The notes below the pieces were generated by a model. That model was given only the letters and a program-made list of their open reading frames with translations, was not told where the DNA came from and made no database searches. The translations under genes were made by a program, and so were the position numbers. A stretch of 64,000 nt of DNA, taken from assembly GCA_944321435.1 (NCBI GenBank), contig CALULH010000004.1, forward strand, positions 146,530 through 210,529. The letters are read 5' to 3'. The first letter of the stretch is position 1; every line of letters begins with the position of its first letter. This document shows positions 32,966-41,527 of the stretch, piece by piece. Source of the stretch: an uncultured Coriobacteriaceae bacterium (GTDB lineage: Bacteria; Actinomycetota; Coriobacteriia; Coriobacteriales; Coriobacteriaceae).

Positions 32966-34372
32966 ATGGATCAGCAGCTGACCCTGCCCCGGGACTTCTT
33001 CTTCGGCGCCGCTATGTCCGGCCCGCAGACCGAGGGCGGCTGGAACGTAGGGGGCAAGCTGGAGAACCTGTGGGACACGTGGTCCAACCAGGACATCGAC
33101 GCGTTTTACAACCGCGTCGGATCCTACGTGGGCAACAACTTCATGACCCGCTACAAGGAGGACCTCGCCATCCTCAAGGACCTGGGCCTCAACAGCTACC
33201 GCACGTCCATCCAGTGGAGCCGCCTTCTTGACCAGGACGGCAACATCAACCCCGAGGGCGCCGCGTGGTACCACGAGCTGTTCCGCGCCTCGCGCGAGGC
33301 CGGGCTCGAGGTCTTCGTCAACCTGTACCACTTCGACATGCCCACGTACCTCTTCCGCCGCGGCGGCTGGGAGAACCGCGAGGTGTGCGAGGCCTACGCC
33401 AACTACGCTTACCAGGCGTTCTGCGAGTTCGGCAAGGAGATCCGCTGCTGGTTCACCTTCAACGAGCCCATCGTCGAGCCCGAGAACCGCTACTGGCATC
33501 CCATCTGGTATCCGCAGCACACCAGCTTCCAGGAAGCCTGCACCGTCCAGTACAACATCTCGGTGGCCCATGCGCTGGCCGTGGCCAAGTACTGCCAGGC
33601 GGTGGAGGAAGGCCGCATGCTGCCCGACGCGCGCATCGGCATGATCTGCAACTTCAGCCCCTCCTACACCAAGGAGAACCCCACGCCGGCCGACCTCGAG
33701 GCCCTGCGCATGAACGACGGCCTCACCAACCGCTGGTGGCTCGACCTGGTCACCAAGGGGCACCTGCCGCAGGACGTCATCGACACGCTCGTCGAGCTGG
33801 GCATCAAGCTTCCCATCCGCCCGTACGACGACGCGGTTCTCGCCGCCGGCGTGGTGGATTGGATCGGGTGCAACTACTACCAGCCCAGCCGCGTCCAGGC
33901 TCCCAGCAAGAGCCATGACGAGCACGGCAACCCGCTCTTCGCCGAGCCCTATATCTGGCCGAACCGCGTCATGAACGAGAGCCGCGGCTGGGAGATCTAC
34001 CCCAAGGGCATCTACGACTTCGGCATGAAGTGCAAGGCCGAGTACCCCGACCTCGAGTGGTTCGTGTCCGAGAACGGCATCGGCATCGAGCGCGAGTACC
34101 TAAACCGCGATCCGGAGACCCGCCAGGTCCAGGACGATTACCGCGTCGAGTTCGTGCGCGACCACCTTTCCTGGGTCGCCCGCGCCATCCAGGACGGTGC
34201 CAACTGCGTGGGGTACCACTACTGGGGCCTCATCGACAACTGGTCGTGGGCCAACGCCTTCAAGAACCGCTACGGCTTCGTGGAGGTCGACCTCATGGAG
34301 AACTACGAGCGCCGTCCCAAGAAGTCGGCCGCGTGGCTCAAGCAGGTTGCCACCACCCACGTCATCTCGTAG
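32966..34372 (+). CDS. GH1 6-phospho-beta-glucosidase
   Basis: 468 residues. Glycoside hydrolase family 1: N-terminal LPRDFFFGAAMSGPQTEGGW, the acid/base FTFNEPIVEP (near residue 170), the nucleophile SENGIGIERE (near residue 375) and YHYWGLIDNWSWANAFKNRYGFVEVD near the C terminus. The final loop and PTS context indicate a 6-phospho-glycoside substrate. GAAAGGAGGAGGG precedes the ATG at 32966; the in-frame GTG/ATG codons upstream lack such a site. The gene is intact, unlike the next two of the operon. Confidence 0.95.
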   Translation: MDQQLTLPRDFFFGAAMSGPQTEGGWNVGGKLENLWDTWSNQDIDAFYNRVGSYVGNNFMTRYKEDLAILKDLGLNSYRTSIQWSRLLDQDGNINPEGAAWYHELFRASREAGLEVFVNLYHFDMPTYLFRRGGWENREVCEAYANYAYQAFCEFGKEIRCWFTFNEPIVEPENRYWHPIWYPQHTSFQEACTVQYNISVAHALAVAKYCQAVEEGRMLPDARIGMICNFSPSYTKENPTPADLEALRMNDGLTNRWWLDLVTKGHLPQDVIDTLVELGIKLPIRPYDDAVLAAGVVDWIGCNYYQPSRVQAPSKSHDEHGNPLFAEPYIWPNRVMNESRGWEIYPKGIYDFGMKCKAEYPDLEWFVSENGIGIEREYLNRDPETRQVQDDYRVEFVRDHLSWVARAIQDGANCVGYHYWGLIDNWSWANAFKNRYGFVEVDLMENYERRPKKSAAWLKQVATTHVIS

Positions 34373-34512
34373 CTTCCGTCCGGGGTGGGCGAGAAGGGCG
34401 GCGCTTTGCGGCGCCCATGCCCGCCCCGCTTCCGGCGCCGCCGTGCGCCCCGTCGCCGGCGCTGCACCGTCCCCCGTTGCAAGGGGCGCCCTTTCAGGGA
34501 GGGAGGGCGCCT
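34373..34512. other. GC-rich junction before the truncated EIIC
   Basis: Contains GGGCGAGAAGGGC (34387-34399) and a hairpin GGCGCCCT (34485-34492) with AGGGCGCC (34504-34511). The missing 5' part of the EIIC gene should have stood here. Confidence 0.5.
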
Positions 34513-35724
34513 TACGGCATACGCATCAAAGTCATGCCCAACGCCGACGCCCTCTCCACCGCCCAGTATTGGGGCAACGCGCTGTCCTAGGGCGCCCTGT
34601 CCATCTCCGCCATCCTGCTGTGCGGCATGGTGGGCTACAGCCTGGCCAACAACAAGCGTTTCGACAACCCCATTTCCTGCGTGGTTGTCTCGCTCGCGGT
34701 GTTCTTCATCATGATGCCCCAGACCGTGTCCGCCACCCTGGCGGCCACCTCCGAGCTCGTGACCGACACCGTCACCGCCGCTGACGTGACCGGCGCCTTC
34801 ACCACCAGCTACACCGGCACCAACGGCATGTTCACCGCCATCATCATCGGCCTTCTCGCCCCGACCCTCTTCATCAAGGTCTCCGGCGTGGACAAGCTGC
34901 GCATCAAGATGCCGCAGGGCGTGCCGCCAGCGGTCGAGAAGTCCTTCAACGTCCTGATCCCGATGCTGCTCACGCTCGGCGCCTTCGGCCTGGTCTCCAT
35001 GATCCTCTTCGCCGGCTTCGGCACCGACATCACCGCGCTCATCAACACCTGGATCCAGACCCCGCTGCGCGCGCTGACCACCAACCCGGTCGGCCTGGTG
35101 TTCATCTACTCGCTCGGCGTGTTCCTGTTCACCTTGGGCATCCACCAGTCCACCATCAACGGCGTGCTCGTCGAGCCCGTGCTGACCATCGTGCTGGTCG
35201 AGGCCATGGAGCTCTACAACACCGGCGGCATCGAGGCGGTTATCGCCCATCCCGACCTGTACCTCAACATGAACGTCATTAACGTCTACGCGCTGATGGG
35301 CGGCTCCGGCTGCACCCTGGCCCTGCTCATCGCCACGTTCATCTGGGGTAAGTGGCAGCCGTCCAAGGAGATCGCCAAGCTCGGCATCCTGCCCGGCATC
35401 TTCAACATCAACGAGCCGGTCATCTACGGTTACCCGATCGTGTTCAACATCCCGCTGATGGTCCCGTTCGTGCTCTGCACCGCCCTCGGCATCATCATCC
35501 CGTACTTTGCCACCGTTGCCGGCCTGGTGAGCCCCACCTGCATCCAGGTGCCGTGGACCACGCCCATCATCGCCTCGGGCTTCCTGTCCACCGGCGGCGA
35601 CATCCGCGCCGCCATCCTGCAGGTCCTTCTGCTCGCCCTCTACGTGGTCATCTACCTGCCCTTCATGAAGGCCAGCGAGACCGCCCAGCGCAAGCAGTTC
35701 GAGATGGCCGGGGACCAGCAGTAA
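34513..35724 (+). pseudogene. PTS EIIC permease, 5' truncated and with an in-frame stop
   Basis: From 34627 the frame reads as a normal lactose/cellobiose-type EIIC (GVPPAVEKSFNVLIPM, LFTLGIHQSTINGVLVEP, GIFNINEPVIYGYPIVFN). Upstream, the same frame runs through EIIC-like sequence (NADALSTAQYWGNALS) but meets TAG at 34588-34590, and the first 50-80 residues with their helices are absent. Starting at ATG 34627 would give a 365-residue protein without the first transmembrane segments and without a ribosome site. It is most likely non-functional. The GH4 gene after it is damaged in the same way. Confidence 0.8.
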
Positions 35725-35749
35725 GCCCCGTCCCGCGCGACCTCCCCTT

Positions 35750-36910
35750 AGGGCCGCGGGCGCCGACTTCGTGACCACGCAGTTCCGCGTGGGACAGCTC
35801 GACGCGCGCATCAAAGACGAGCGCATCGCGCTCAAGCACGGGCTCATCGGCCAGGAGACCAACGGCGCGGCCGGCATGTTCAAGGCCCTCCGCACCATCC
35901 CGGTTATCTTCGACATCATCCGCGACATGAAGGAGCTTTGCCCTGACGCCTGGCTGGTAAACTTCACCAACCCGGTGGGCATCGTGACCGAGGCCGTGCT
36001 GCGCTACACGGACTGGAACCGCATCATCGGCCTGTGCAACTGCCCGATCTCCATGCGCTTCGGCATTGCCAAGTGGATGGGCGTGGACCCGGATCGCGTG
36101 CGGATGGAGCTCTCCGGCCTCAACCACCACTTCTTTGTGACCGACGTGTTCATCGACGGCAAGAGCTGCTTCGACGCGGTGCTCGAGCGCTACTGCGAGC
36201 TCCCGGTTGAGGAGCTGGGCACCATGAAGAACATCATGGCCATCCCGTGGTCCAACCGCCTCATCCGCGGCCTGCGCGCCATCCCGGTGAGCTACCTCAA
36301 CTACTACTTCTCCACGCGCGAGGAGCTCGAGGCGCTCACGCGCGACTACCAGGCGCACGGCGTGCGCGCCGAGGTCGTCAAGCAGGTCGAGGCCGAGCTC
36401 TTCGAGCTCTACAAGAACGCCGACCTGCATGTGAAGCCCAAGCAGCTGGAGGAGCGCGGGGGCGCCCACTACTCCGACGCGGCGTGCAGCGTGATCGACT
36501 CCATCTACAACGATCGCGGCGACATCCAGTACGTCGACGTCCGCAACAACGGCGCGGTGAGCAACCTGCCGGCCGAGAGCGCCATCGAGTGCGCGGCCGT
36601 CATCACCGCCGACGGCCCCAAGCCCATCGCCATCGGCGAACTCAAGCCCTCCATCAACGGCACCATCCAGATGATCAAGACCTTCGAGCGCATGGTTGCC
36701 GAGGCCGCCGTCACCGGCAGCAAGGACCTCGCCGTCGCGGCGCTCGTGGCCAACAAGCTCTGCGATTCCGATGCCGTGGCCAACGAGATCTTCGACGAGC
36801 TCTGCGAGGCGCACAAGGACTACCTGCCGGAGTTCTTCAACGCCGACGGCACGCCCAAGGACCCGAGCGAGGCCAAGAAGCTCACGAGCAAGGTCTGCGC
36901 CCTGGCCTAA
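35750..36910 (+). pseudogene. GH4 6-phospho-beta-glucosidase, 5' truncated
   Basis: The frame begins within GADFVTTQFRVGQLDAR, a block that lies about 85 residues into intact family 4 enzymes. The Rossmann NAD-binding start with its GGGS motif is missing and no start codon with a ribosome site is present. The rest is well preserved: NFTNPVGIVTEAV, CNCPISM (the metal-ligand Cys), LNHHFF (the metal-ligand His) and the long C-terminal half. Family 4 enzymes need NAD, manganese and the missing domain, so this copy should be inactive. It lies 25 bp after the EIIC pseudogene. Confidence 0.85.
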
Positions 36911-37000
36911 TGCCCTCGGGGGATTAGGCCGCATAGCGATTTCCCTCGGCGGCTGAGCCGGGGCTCCGGGGTCGGATGGGGCTTCGGCTCGGCCGCGTTT

Positions 37001-37067
37001 TCCTGCGCGCGCCCGCGTCAACCGACGAATATCGTCCGGTTGGCGCGGGCATCTGGCTTTTATCGCC
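37001..37067 (+). repeat. Island-bounding repeat, copy 1
   Basis: CCCGCGTCAACCG pairs with CGGTTGGCGCGGG around the loop GACGAATATCGTC, then TCTGGCTTTTATCGCCC. The right flank is shared with copy 3. Confidence 0.85.
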
Positions 37068-37134
37068 CGTAGAAACACGCCTTTATTGAGGTACAATATT
37101 AAAATATATTTTTTATCGAGGGGGGAGGCACCCC

Positions 37135-38563
37135 ATGAACCTTGGCATGGAGAACGAGACAACCGAGCACAAGCGCAACACATCTGAGTTGCGCGAGGCC
37201 ATGGAGTCAGTCGTCGCCATCCTGAACAAGCACGGTGCGGGCACGCTTTACTTCGGTGTGCGTCCAAGCGATGGCGAGGTCGTAGGCCAGGACGTCTCTG
37301 AGAAGACCCTACGGGACGTTTCGCAGGCCTTCACCAACCGCATCGAGCCGCGTGTGTACCCCACCGTCGAGTGCCTCGTCACGGATGACAGCAGGTCCTA
37401 TATCAAAGTGACTTTCTCGGGAGATAACCGCCCTTACGCGTGCGACGGTCGCTACCGTGTCCGCTCCGCCGACGAGGATCTTCCCATGAGCGTCTCCATG
37501 CTGGAGGCCATGATGCTCGAGCGTGCCACCAAGAGGAATCCTTGGGATGGCCGTTCGTCTGGGAGGCCGCTCACCGACGTGGACGAGGCGACGCTTCGCC
37601 GGTTTGTGGAGGAGGGTAACGCGTGCGGCCGCATAGAGGCGGCCTACTCAGATGTCGGGGACGTGCTCGGGCGCCTGAACCTCATCGCCGGCGACGGCAC
37701 GCTCACCAACGCTGCCTCCGTGCTCTTCTGTCCCTCCCGGATCGGCGCACGCCTCAAGGTCGGCATCCTCGCCGACCACCGCCGCGTGGAGATCCTCGAC
37801 CTGCGGCAGTATGACAGCCCGGCCTACGATCTCATCGGGCGTGCCGAGTTCTACATCCTCTCCAATATTCGCCGCCGTCTCGTGATCGACGGGGCATCGA
37901 GCGCGAGGAGGTCCCCGATATTCCGCGTGCAGCTTTCCGTGAGGCGATTGTCAACGCCTTCTGCCACCGCGACTGGACTGACTGCGGCACGGCGGTACAG
38001 ATCGACATCTACCCGGATGCCGTCGACATAACCAACCCTGGGGCCTTCCCCGAGGGCTGCACGCCTGAGATGTGCCTGTCCGGCAAGGAGGTGTCGCCTC
38101 ACAGCAGGAACCCGCTCATCGCGAGCACGCTCTTCCGCTCGAAGGCCATCGAGTCGTTCGGTTCCGGCATCAGGCGCATCCGCGACGTCTGCGCCCAGGC
38201 TGGCGTACGCTTCGAGTACCTTGAGGGCCGCAGCGCGACCACCGTGCGCTTCAACCGCAATGACCCGTTCGGGGGTCACGGGACAGAGGCTGAGACGGAA
38301 CGGCTTGGTTCCGGCAAAGTTCCGGCAAAGTTCCGGCAAAGTTCCGGCAAAGTTCCGGCAACGAGCCAGAGGGGCTCTCAGGGAGTGCTCTGAAAGTCTG
38401 GCGTTATCTCTCTGAAAACGGCTCTTCAAAAACAGTGGACATTGCAGGAGCCTTGGGAATTACCGACCGCGCAACGAGAAAGGCACTCGCCAACCTCATT
38501 TCACGAGGTCTGGTAAAAGCTACCGGGCAGTCCCGGGCGCGCAGATACCGCTTGATTGAGTAA
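37135..38563 (+). pseudogene. AlbA_2/ATPase-type transcriptional regulator-like protein, split over three frames
   Basis: Three segments of one protein can be read. Frame A (37135-37890): AlbA_2/Schlafen-type domain (TEHKRNTSELREAMESVVAI, GTLYFGVRPSDGEVVGQ). Frame B (37893-38390): the HATPase_c_4-like part (FREAIVNAFCHRDW, AVDITNPGAFPEG, IESFGSGIRRI). Frame C (38363-38563): a winged helix (TVDIAGALGITDRATRKALANL). A-B is broken at a GGGG run (37891-37894; one added or two lost bases would restore it). B-C is broken at an 11-bp tandem repeat (38308-38362; loss of one unit would restore it). ATG 37135 follows GGGGGGAGGC. Confidence 0.8.
38308..38362 (+). repeat. 11-bp tandem repeat, five units, inside coding sequence
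   Basis: GTTCCGGCAAA occurs four times exactly and once with a final C. Eleven is not a multiple of three, so each change in copy number shifts the frame. Confidence 0.95.
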
Positions 38564-38611
38564 AACGACGGGTACGTGCGGCTCCGACGCGGCAATCGCA
38601 AGGCTGCGTTT

Positions 38612-38678
38612 CCGCCGCATCTCTCCCTGCGCAGCCCGCGCCGACCGGCGAATATCGTCCGGTTGGCGCGGGCGTCTG
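38612..38678 (+). repeat. Island-bounding repeat, copy 2
   Basis: It shares the CCGCCGCATCTCTCCCTGCG left flank and hairpin with copy 3 (one indel and three substitutions over about 68 bp). The hairpin stem is CCCGCGCCGACCGG with CCGGTTGGCGCGGG. Its right flank diverges after GTCTG. Confidence 0.88.
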
Positions 38679-38752
38679 CTTGCGAGCCAGGGTGTTACAG
38701 GCCGTCCACCCTGTCCGAAGGTGTTTCTAGCGCCCTGCACTCGCATTGCTGC

Positions 38753-38959
38753 CTACGAACGTGAAGTCGCGCCTAACCCAAGCATGAGCTTCTCAATTTG
38801 AGGGACGAGCGCCCGAACGCTCCGGCCGGAGTTGGTCGCCTCGCGTTCGCAAGAGGGGCGTTTCAGGTTGTCGTCGAGATCCAGTAGCTCGTAGTAGCGC
38901 GACCACGTCAATTTAACAGACAGTGTCTTATTGTTTTTGGTGGACTGCCACTTAATCAA
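38753..38959 (-). pseudogene. Fragment of a DUF1016-type (YhcG-like) nuclease gene
   Basis: The minus strand reads LTWSRYYELLDLDDNLKRP, then CEREATNSGRSVRALVPQIEK, which resembles the N-terminal DUF1016 segment (W-S-Y-LL then YEREA-W-SVREL-RQIE) of PDDEXK nuclease-domain proteins found in defence and mobile gene regions. About 65 residues remain of a protein normally over 300. Conserved aromatic positions have been lost. It overlaps the control region of the next gene and is most likely a leftover. Confidence 0.5.
38918..38928. promoter_or_regulatory. Upstream copy of the fusion-gene operator
   Basis: The palindrome AGACA-G-TGTCT shares its AGACA/TGTCT half-sites with the operator at 39047-39061. 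Confidence 0.6.
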
Positions 38960-39015
38960 ATCATGCTACGACCTACTACGTCCCATCACCTCCCTATCCA
39001 CGAGTAAGTACTTCC

Positions 39016-39044
39016 TTGACGCAGCAAATTGTTTCAAAGATAAT
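39016..39044 (+). promoter_or_regulatory. Promoter of the antitoxin-ABC fusion gene
   Basis: TTGACG (39016-39021), 17-bp spacer, GATAAT (39039-39044). The start site should fall inside the operator palindrome. Confidence 0.8.
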
Positions 39045-39046
39045 GT

Positions 39047-39061
39047 AAAGACATTGTCTTT
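39047..39061. promoter_or_regulatory. Perfect palindrome over start site and ribosome site of the fusion gene
   Basis: AAAGACA-T-TGTCTTT, a perfect 15-bp dyad, begins 3 bp after the -10 and touches the Shine-Dalgarno TAAGGAGGTG. This is the expected place for autorepression by a ribbon-helix-helix protein. Confidence 0.8.
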
Positions 39062-39074
39062 AAGGAGGTGTTGC

Positions 39075-39953
39075 ATGGCCGACACGACACTCGTGAACTT
39101 CCGGCTCGATCAGGGCACCAAGCGCTCCATGGAGGGTATTTGCCGCGACCTCGGCATGAGCATGACCACAGCGTTCACCCTCTTCGCCAAGAAGGTCGAC
39201 CGCGAGAGGCGCATCCCGTTCGACGTGTCGCTCGACGGCCCCGTCGCCCAGGCGCCCGTCACCATAGCGAGCAACTACGCCGACCCCGCCGTGATCGTCG
39301 AGGACGCCGTGCGCGTCTTCGGCGAGGGCCCCGCCGCTCGCCGGGCTCTCGACGGGGCGTCGCTCACGGTGCGGCGTGGCGAGTTCGTGGCCGTCATGGG
39401 TGCCTCGGGCTCCGGCAAGTCGACGCTTTTGCACATCCTAGGCGGCGTCGATACGCCCACCTCGGGGCGCGTGGTGGTCGACGGCATGGATCTCTCCACG
39501 CTGGGGGCCGACGCCCTCGCGCTCTTCCGCCGCCACACCGTGGGGCTCGTCTACCAGTTCCACAATCTCGTGCCCTTCCTCACCGCGCGCGACAACATCG
39601 AGCTCCCCGTGCGCTTTGACGGCACCAAGGCCGACCCCGCCGCCATGGCGGAGCTGCTCGAGCTGCTCGACATCGTAGACTGCGAGGCGTGCTTGCCCTC
39701 CGAGCTCTCCGGAGGCCAGCAGCAGCGCGTCGCCATCGCCCGGGCGCTCGTCACCAGGCCGGCCGTCGTGCTCGCCGACGAGCCTACCGGCAGTCTCGAC
39801 CGCGCGAGCGGCGCGCGAGTCGTGGAGCTCATGGGGCGCGCCCGCGACCGCTTCGGCACCACCGTCGTTCTCGTTACCCACGACGAGGGCGTGGCGGCGC
39901 ATGCCGACCGCGTCGTGCGGATCTCGGACGGCCGCGTCGTCGAGGAGGGCTGA
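39075..39953 (+). CDS. RelB/DinJ-type antitoxin domain fused to ABC transporter ATPase
   Basis: 292 residues in one uninterrupted frame. Residues 1-55 (TLVNFRLDQGTKRSMEGICR, then LGMSMTTAFTLFAKKVDRER and IPFDV) are a RelB/DinJ ribbon-helix-helix antitoxin domain. From about 75 on it is a MacB/LolD-type ATPase: Walker [10 protein letters not shown] (from Gly109), Q-loop region LVYQFHNLVPFL, signature [15 protein letters not shown], Walker B VVLADEPTGSLD, H-loop VTHDEG. TAAGGAGGTG precedes the ATG at 39075. The antitoxin part probably binds the palindrome over its own promoter, making the ATPase subunit its own repressor (inference). No toxin gene is adjacent. The permease gene follows 3 bp after the stop. 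Confidence 0.85.
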   Translation: MADTTLVNFRLDQGTKRSMEGICRDLGMSMTTAFTLFAKKVDRERRIPFDVSLDGPVAQAPVTIASNYADPAVIVEDAVRVFGEGPAARRALDGASLTVRRGEFVAVMGASGSGKSTLLHILGGVDTPTSGRVVVDGMDLSTLGADALALFRRHTVGLVYQFHNLVPFLTARDNIELPVRFDGTKADPAAMAELLELLDIVDCEACLPSELSGGQQQRVAIARALVTRPAVVLADEPTGSLDRASGARVVELMGRARDRFGTTVVLVTHDEGVAAHADRVVRISDGRVVEEG

Positions 39954-39956
39954 GGG

Positions 39957-41453
39957 ATGCTGCGCTCCTACATCGAGGCCTACGTCCGCCACAACCGCGC
40001 GTCCGCCGCGGCGCTCGCCGTCCTCTCGTTCGTCGCCTCGGCGCTTCTCGGGCTGGTCGTGGGCGTCGGCAGCCTCATGGTGACCGACTACCTCGTTCGC
40101 ATGGAGGCCTTAGGCCAGACGCCCGACGTCACAGGCTCGACGGTTGCCTTCGGGACGGTGATTGCGCTTTCGGCGGTTGCCGTCGTCCTCATGCTCAAGA
40201 GCGCCTTCGACGTATCCATGAGCACGCGCGTCCGGCAGCTCGGCCTGCTCAAGAGCATCGGCGCGTGCGACGCCCAGGTGAGGAGGCTCCTGCTCGCCGA
40301 GGGCTGCTCACTCTCGTTGCCTGCCGCCCTCGTGGGCGTCCTTGCGGGCATGGGGCTCTCGCTGGCGCTGGTGGGCATCGTCGTCGCCGCGACCGTCGGG
40401 AGCCGCGCCTACGAGCCCGTAGTCGCACTCACGCCGCAGGCGGTCCTCGCCGGGCTCGCCGTGGCCGCGGCGACCGTCCTTCTCTCAGCGCTGCTGCCGG
40501 CGCGGCGCATAGGCAAGGTGAGCGTCCTGCACGCCCTGTCGCAGGGCGACGACGACTACTGCGCCGCGAAGCGCCCCGGCGCGCTCGCGCGCCTTTTCAA
40601 AAGCCGCGTCGGTATCGAGATCCAGCTCGCCTCCGCGTCGCTGCGCGCCCGCAGGCGCGGCATGCGGGCCGCCAACGCCTCGATAGCGCTGGCGCTGCTC
40701 GCCTTTGTCACCCTCCTCAACTTTGAGACGCTCTCGAACCTCTCCACGCAGGTCACCTACTTCGAGCGCTACGAGGGAGTCTGGGACGTCCGCGTGACCG
40801 TGGAGGGGGCCGAGGCAGCGGGCGCCGACGAAGCCTTCCTGGGGGAGCTGCGTTCCATGGACGGCGTCGAGAAGGTGACGGTCGGCGACGCCTACAAGGC
40901 CGGCTCGGGCGACCTCTTCTACAACGTGCTCACCGACTCCGACGCCTCCGAGGAGCGCGTGGCCGGCGAGCTCTCCCAGCGCCTCGCGGGGCGCGATGGC
41001 GTCGAGGTTCTGAGCCTCAGTGCCGAGGCCGAACGCGACGAGAACGTGCGCGCGGGTCTCAGGCTCTTCGTGGACGTGCTCGCCGGGGTTCTCGCCTGCG
41101 TGGGCGTCGCCGACGTGTTCGCGAGCGTGCTCGGCAGGATACCCGTACGCCAGCGCGAGGTGGCGCGCCTTCTCGCCGCCGGCATCACCCGCCGCCAGGT
41201 CTCGCGCATGTTCACGGCCGAGTCGGTGCTTCTCATAGCCCGACCGCTCGCCTGGACGCTCGCCCTCAACGTCGCGGCCGTCGTCTTCGCCGTCGCCGCG
41301 AGCCCCGCCGACATGCCGTCCTTTCTCGCGAGCATGCCGGCCGTCCCCATAGCGGTGTTCGTCGCTGTCTGCTGGCTGCTCGTCCGCCTCGCCTACGCCC
41401 TCGGCGAGCGTTCCATCTTCCGCACGCCGGTACTTGCTCTGGATGCTGGGTAG
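39957..41453 (+). CDS. FtsX-like ABC permease, partner of the fusion ATPase
   Basis: 498 residues with about eight transmembrane segments arranged as two FtsX cores (about 15-185 and 345-490) around a central external domain (about 260-340). The first core has the MacB-like pattern RVRQLGLLKSIGACDAQVRRLLLAEG, and the second has RQREVARLLAAGITRRQVSRMFTAES. It is half the size of the BceB-type protein at 27.8 kb and lacks its large external loop. The substrate is unknown; lipids, peptides or lipoproteins are possible. It starts 3 bp after the ATPase stop, so they form an operon. Confidence 0.9.
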   Translation: MLRSYIEAYVRHNRASAAALAVLSFVASALLGLVVGVGSLMVTDYLVRMEALGQTPDVTGSTVAFGTVIALSAVAVVLMLKSAFDVSMSTRVRQLGLLKSIGACDAQVRRLLLAEGCSLSLPAALVGVLAGMGLSLALVGIVVAATVGSRAYEPVVALTPQAVLAGLAVAAATVLLSALLPARRIGKVSVLHALSQGDDDYCAAKRPGALARLFKSRVGIEIQLASASLRARRRGMRAANASIALALLAFVTLLNFETLSNLSTQVTYFERYEGVWDVRVTVEGAEAAGADEAFLGELRSMDGVEKVTVGDAYKAGSGDLFYNVLTDSDASEERVAGELSQRLAGRDGVEVLSLSAEAERDENVRAGLRLFVDVLAGVLACVGVADVFASVLGRIPVRQREVARLLAAGITRRQVSRMFTAESVLLIARPLAWTLALNVAAVVFAVAASPADMPSFLASMPAVPIAVFVAVCWLLVRLAYALGERSIFRTPVLALDAG

Positions 41454-41527
41454 CCTTGCCCCGTTCTGTGGCGATCGGTACGAATGAACGGCGGAGCCGG
41501 GGCGCTGGGGTCGGAAACGGCCCGGCT

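Noticed and set aside
34627..35724. A functional EIIC starting at the first in-frame ATG
   Set aside because: No ribosome site, loss of the first transmembrane segments, and EIIC-like sequence continuing upstream through a stop codon.
35771..36910. A functional GH4 enzyme starting at GTG 35771
   Set aside because: It would lack the NAD-binding domain; conserved GADF coding sequence continues upstream of that codon, so it is not a true start.
37001..37067. An insertion-sequence terminal repeat
   Set aside because: No transposase frame is found anywhere between the three copies, and the copies are direct, not inverted, so a recombination-type repeat fits better.
38308..38362. CRISPR-like or iteron repeat
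   Set aside because: Units are head to tail without spacers and lie within a coding frame, so they are a simple tandem repeat.
39075..39953. Two separate genes (antitoxin then ATPase) joined by a sequence error
   Set aside because: No stop, start codon or ribosome site lies between the parts and the linker has normal codon use. It remains worth checking by resequencing.
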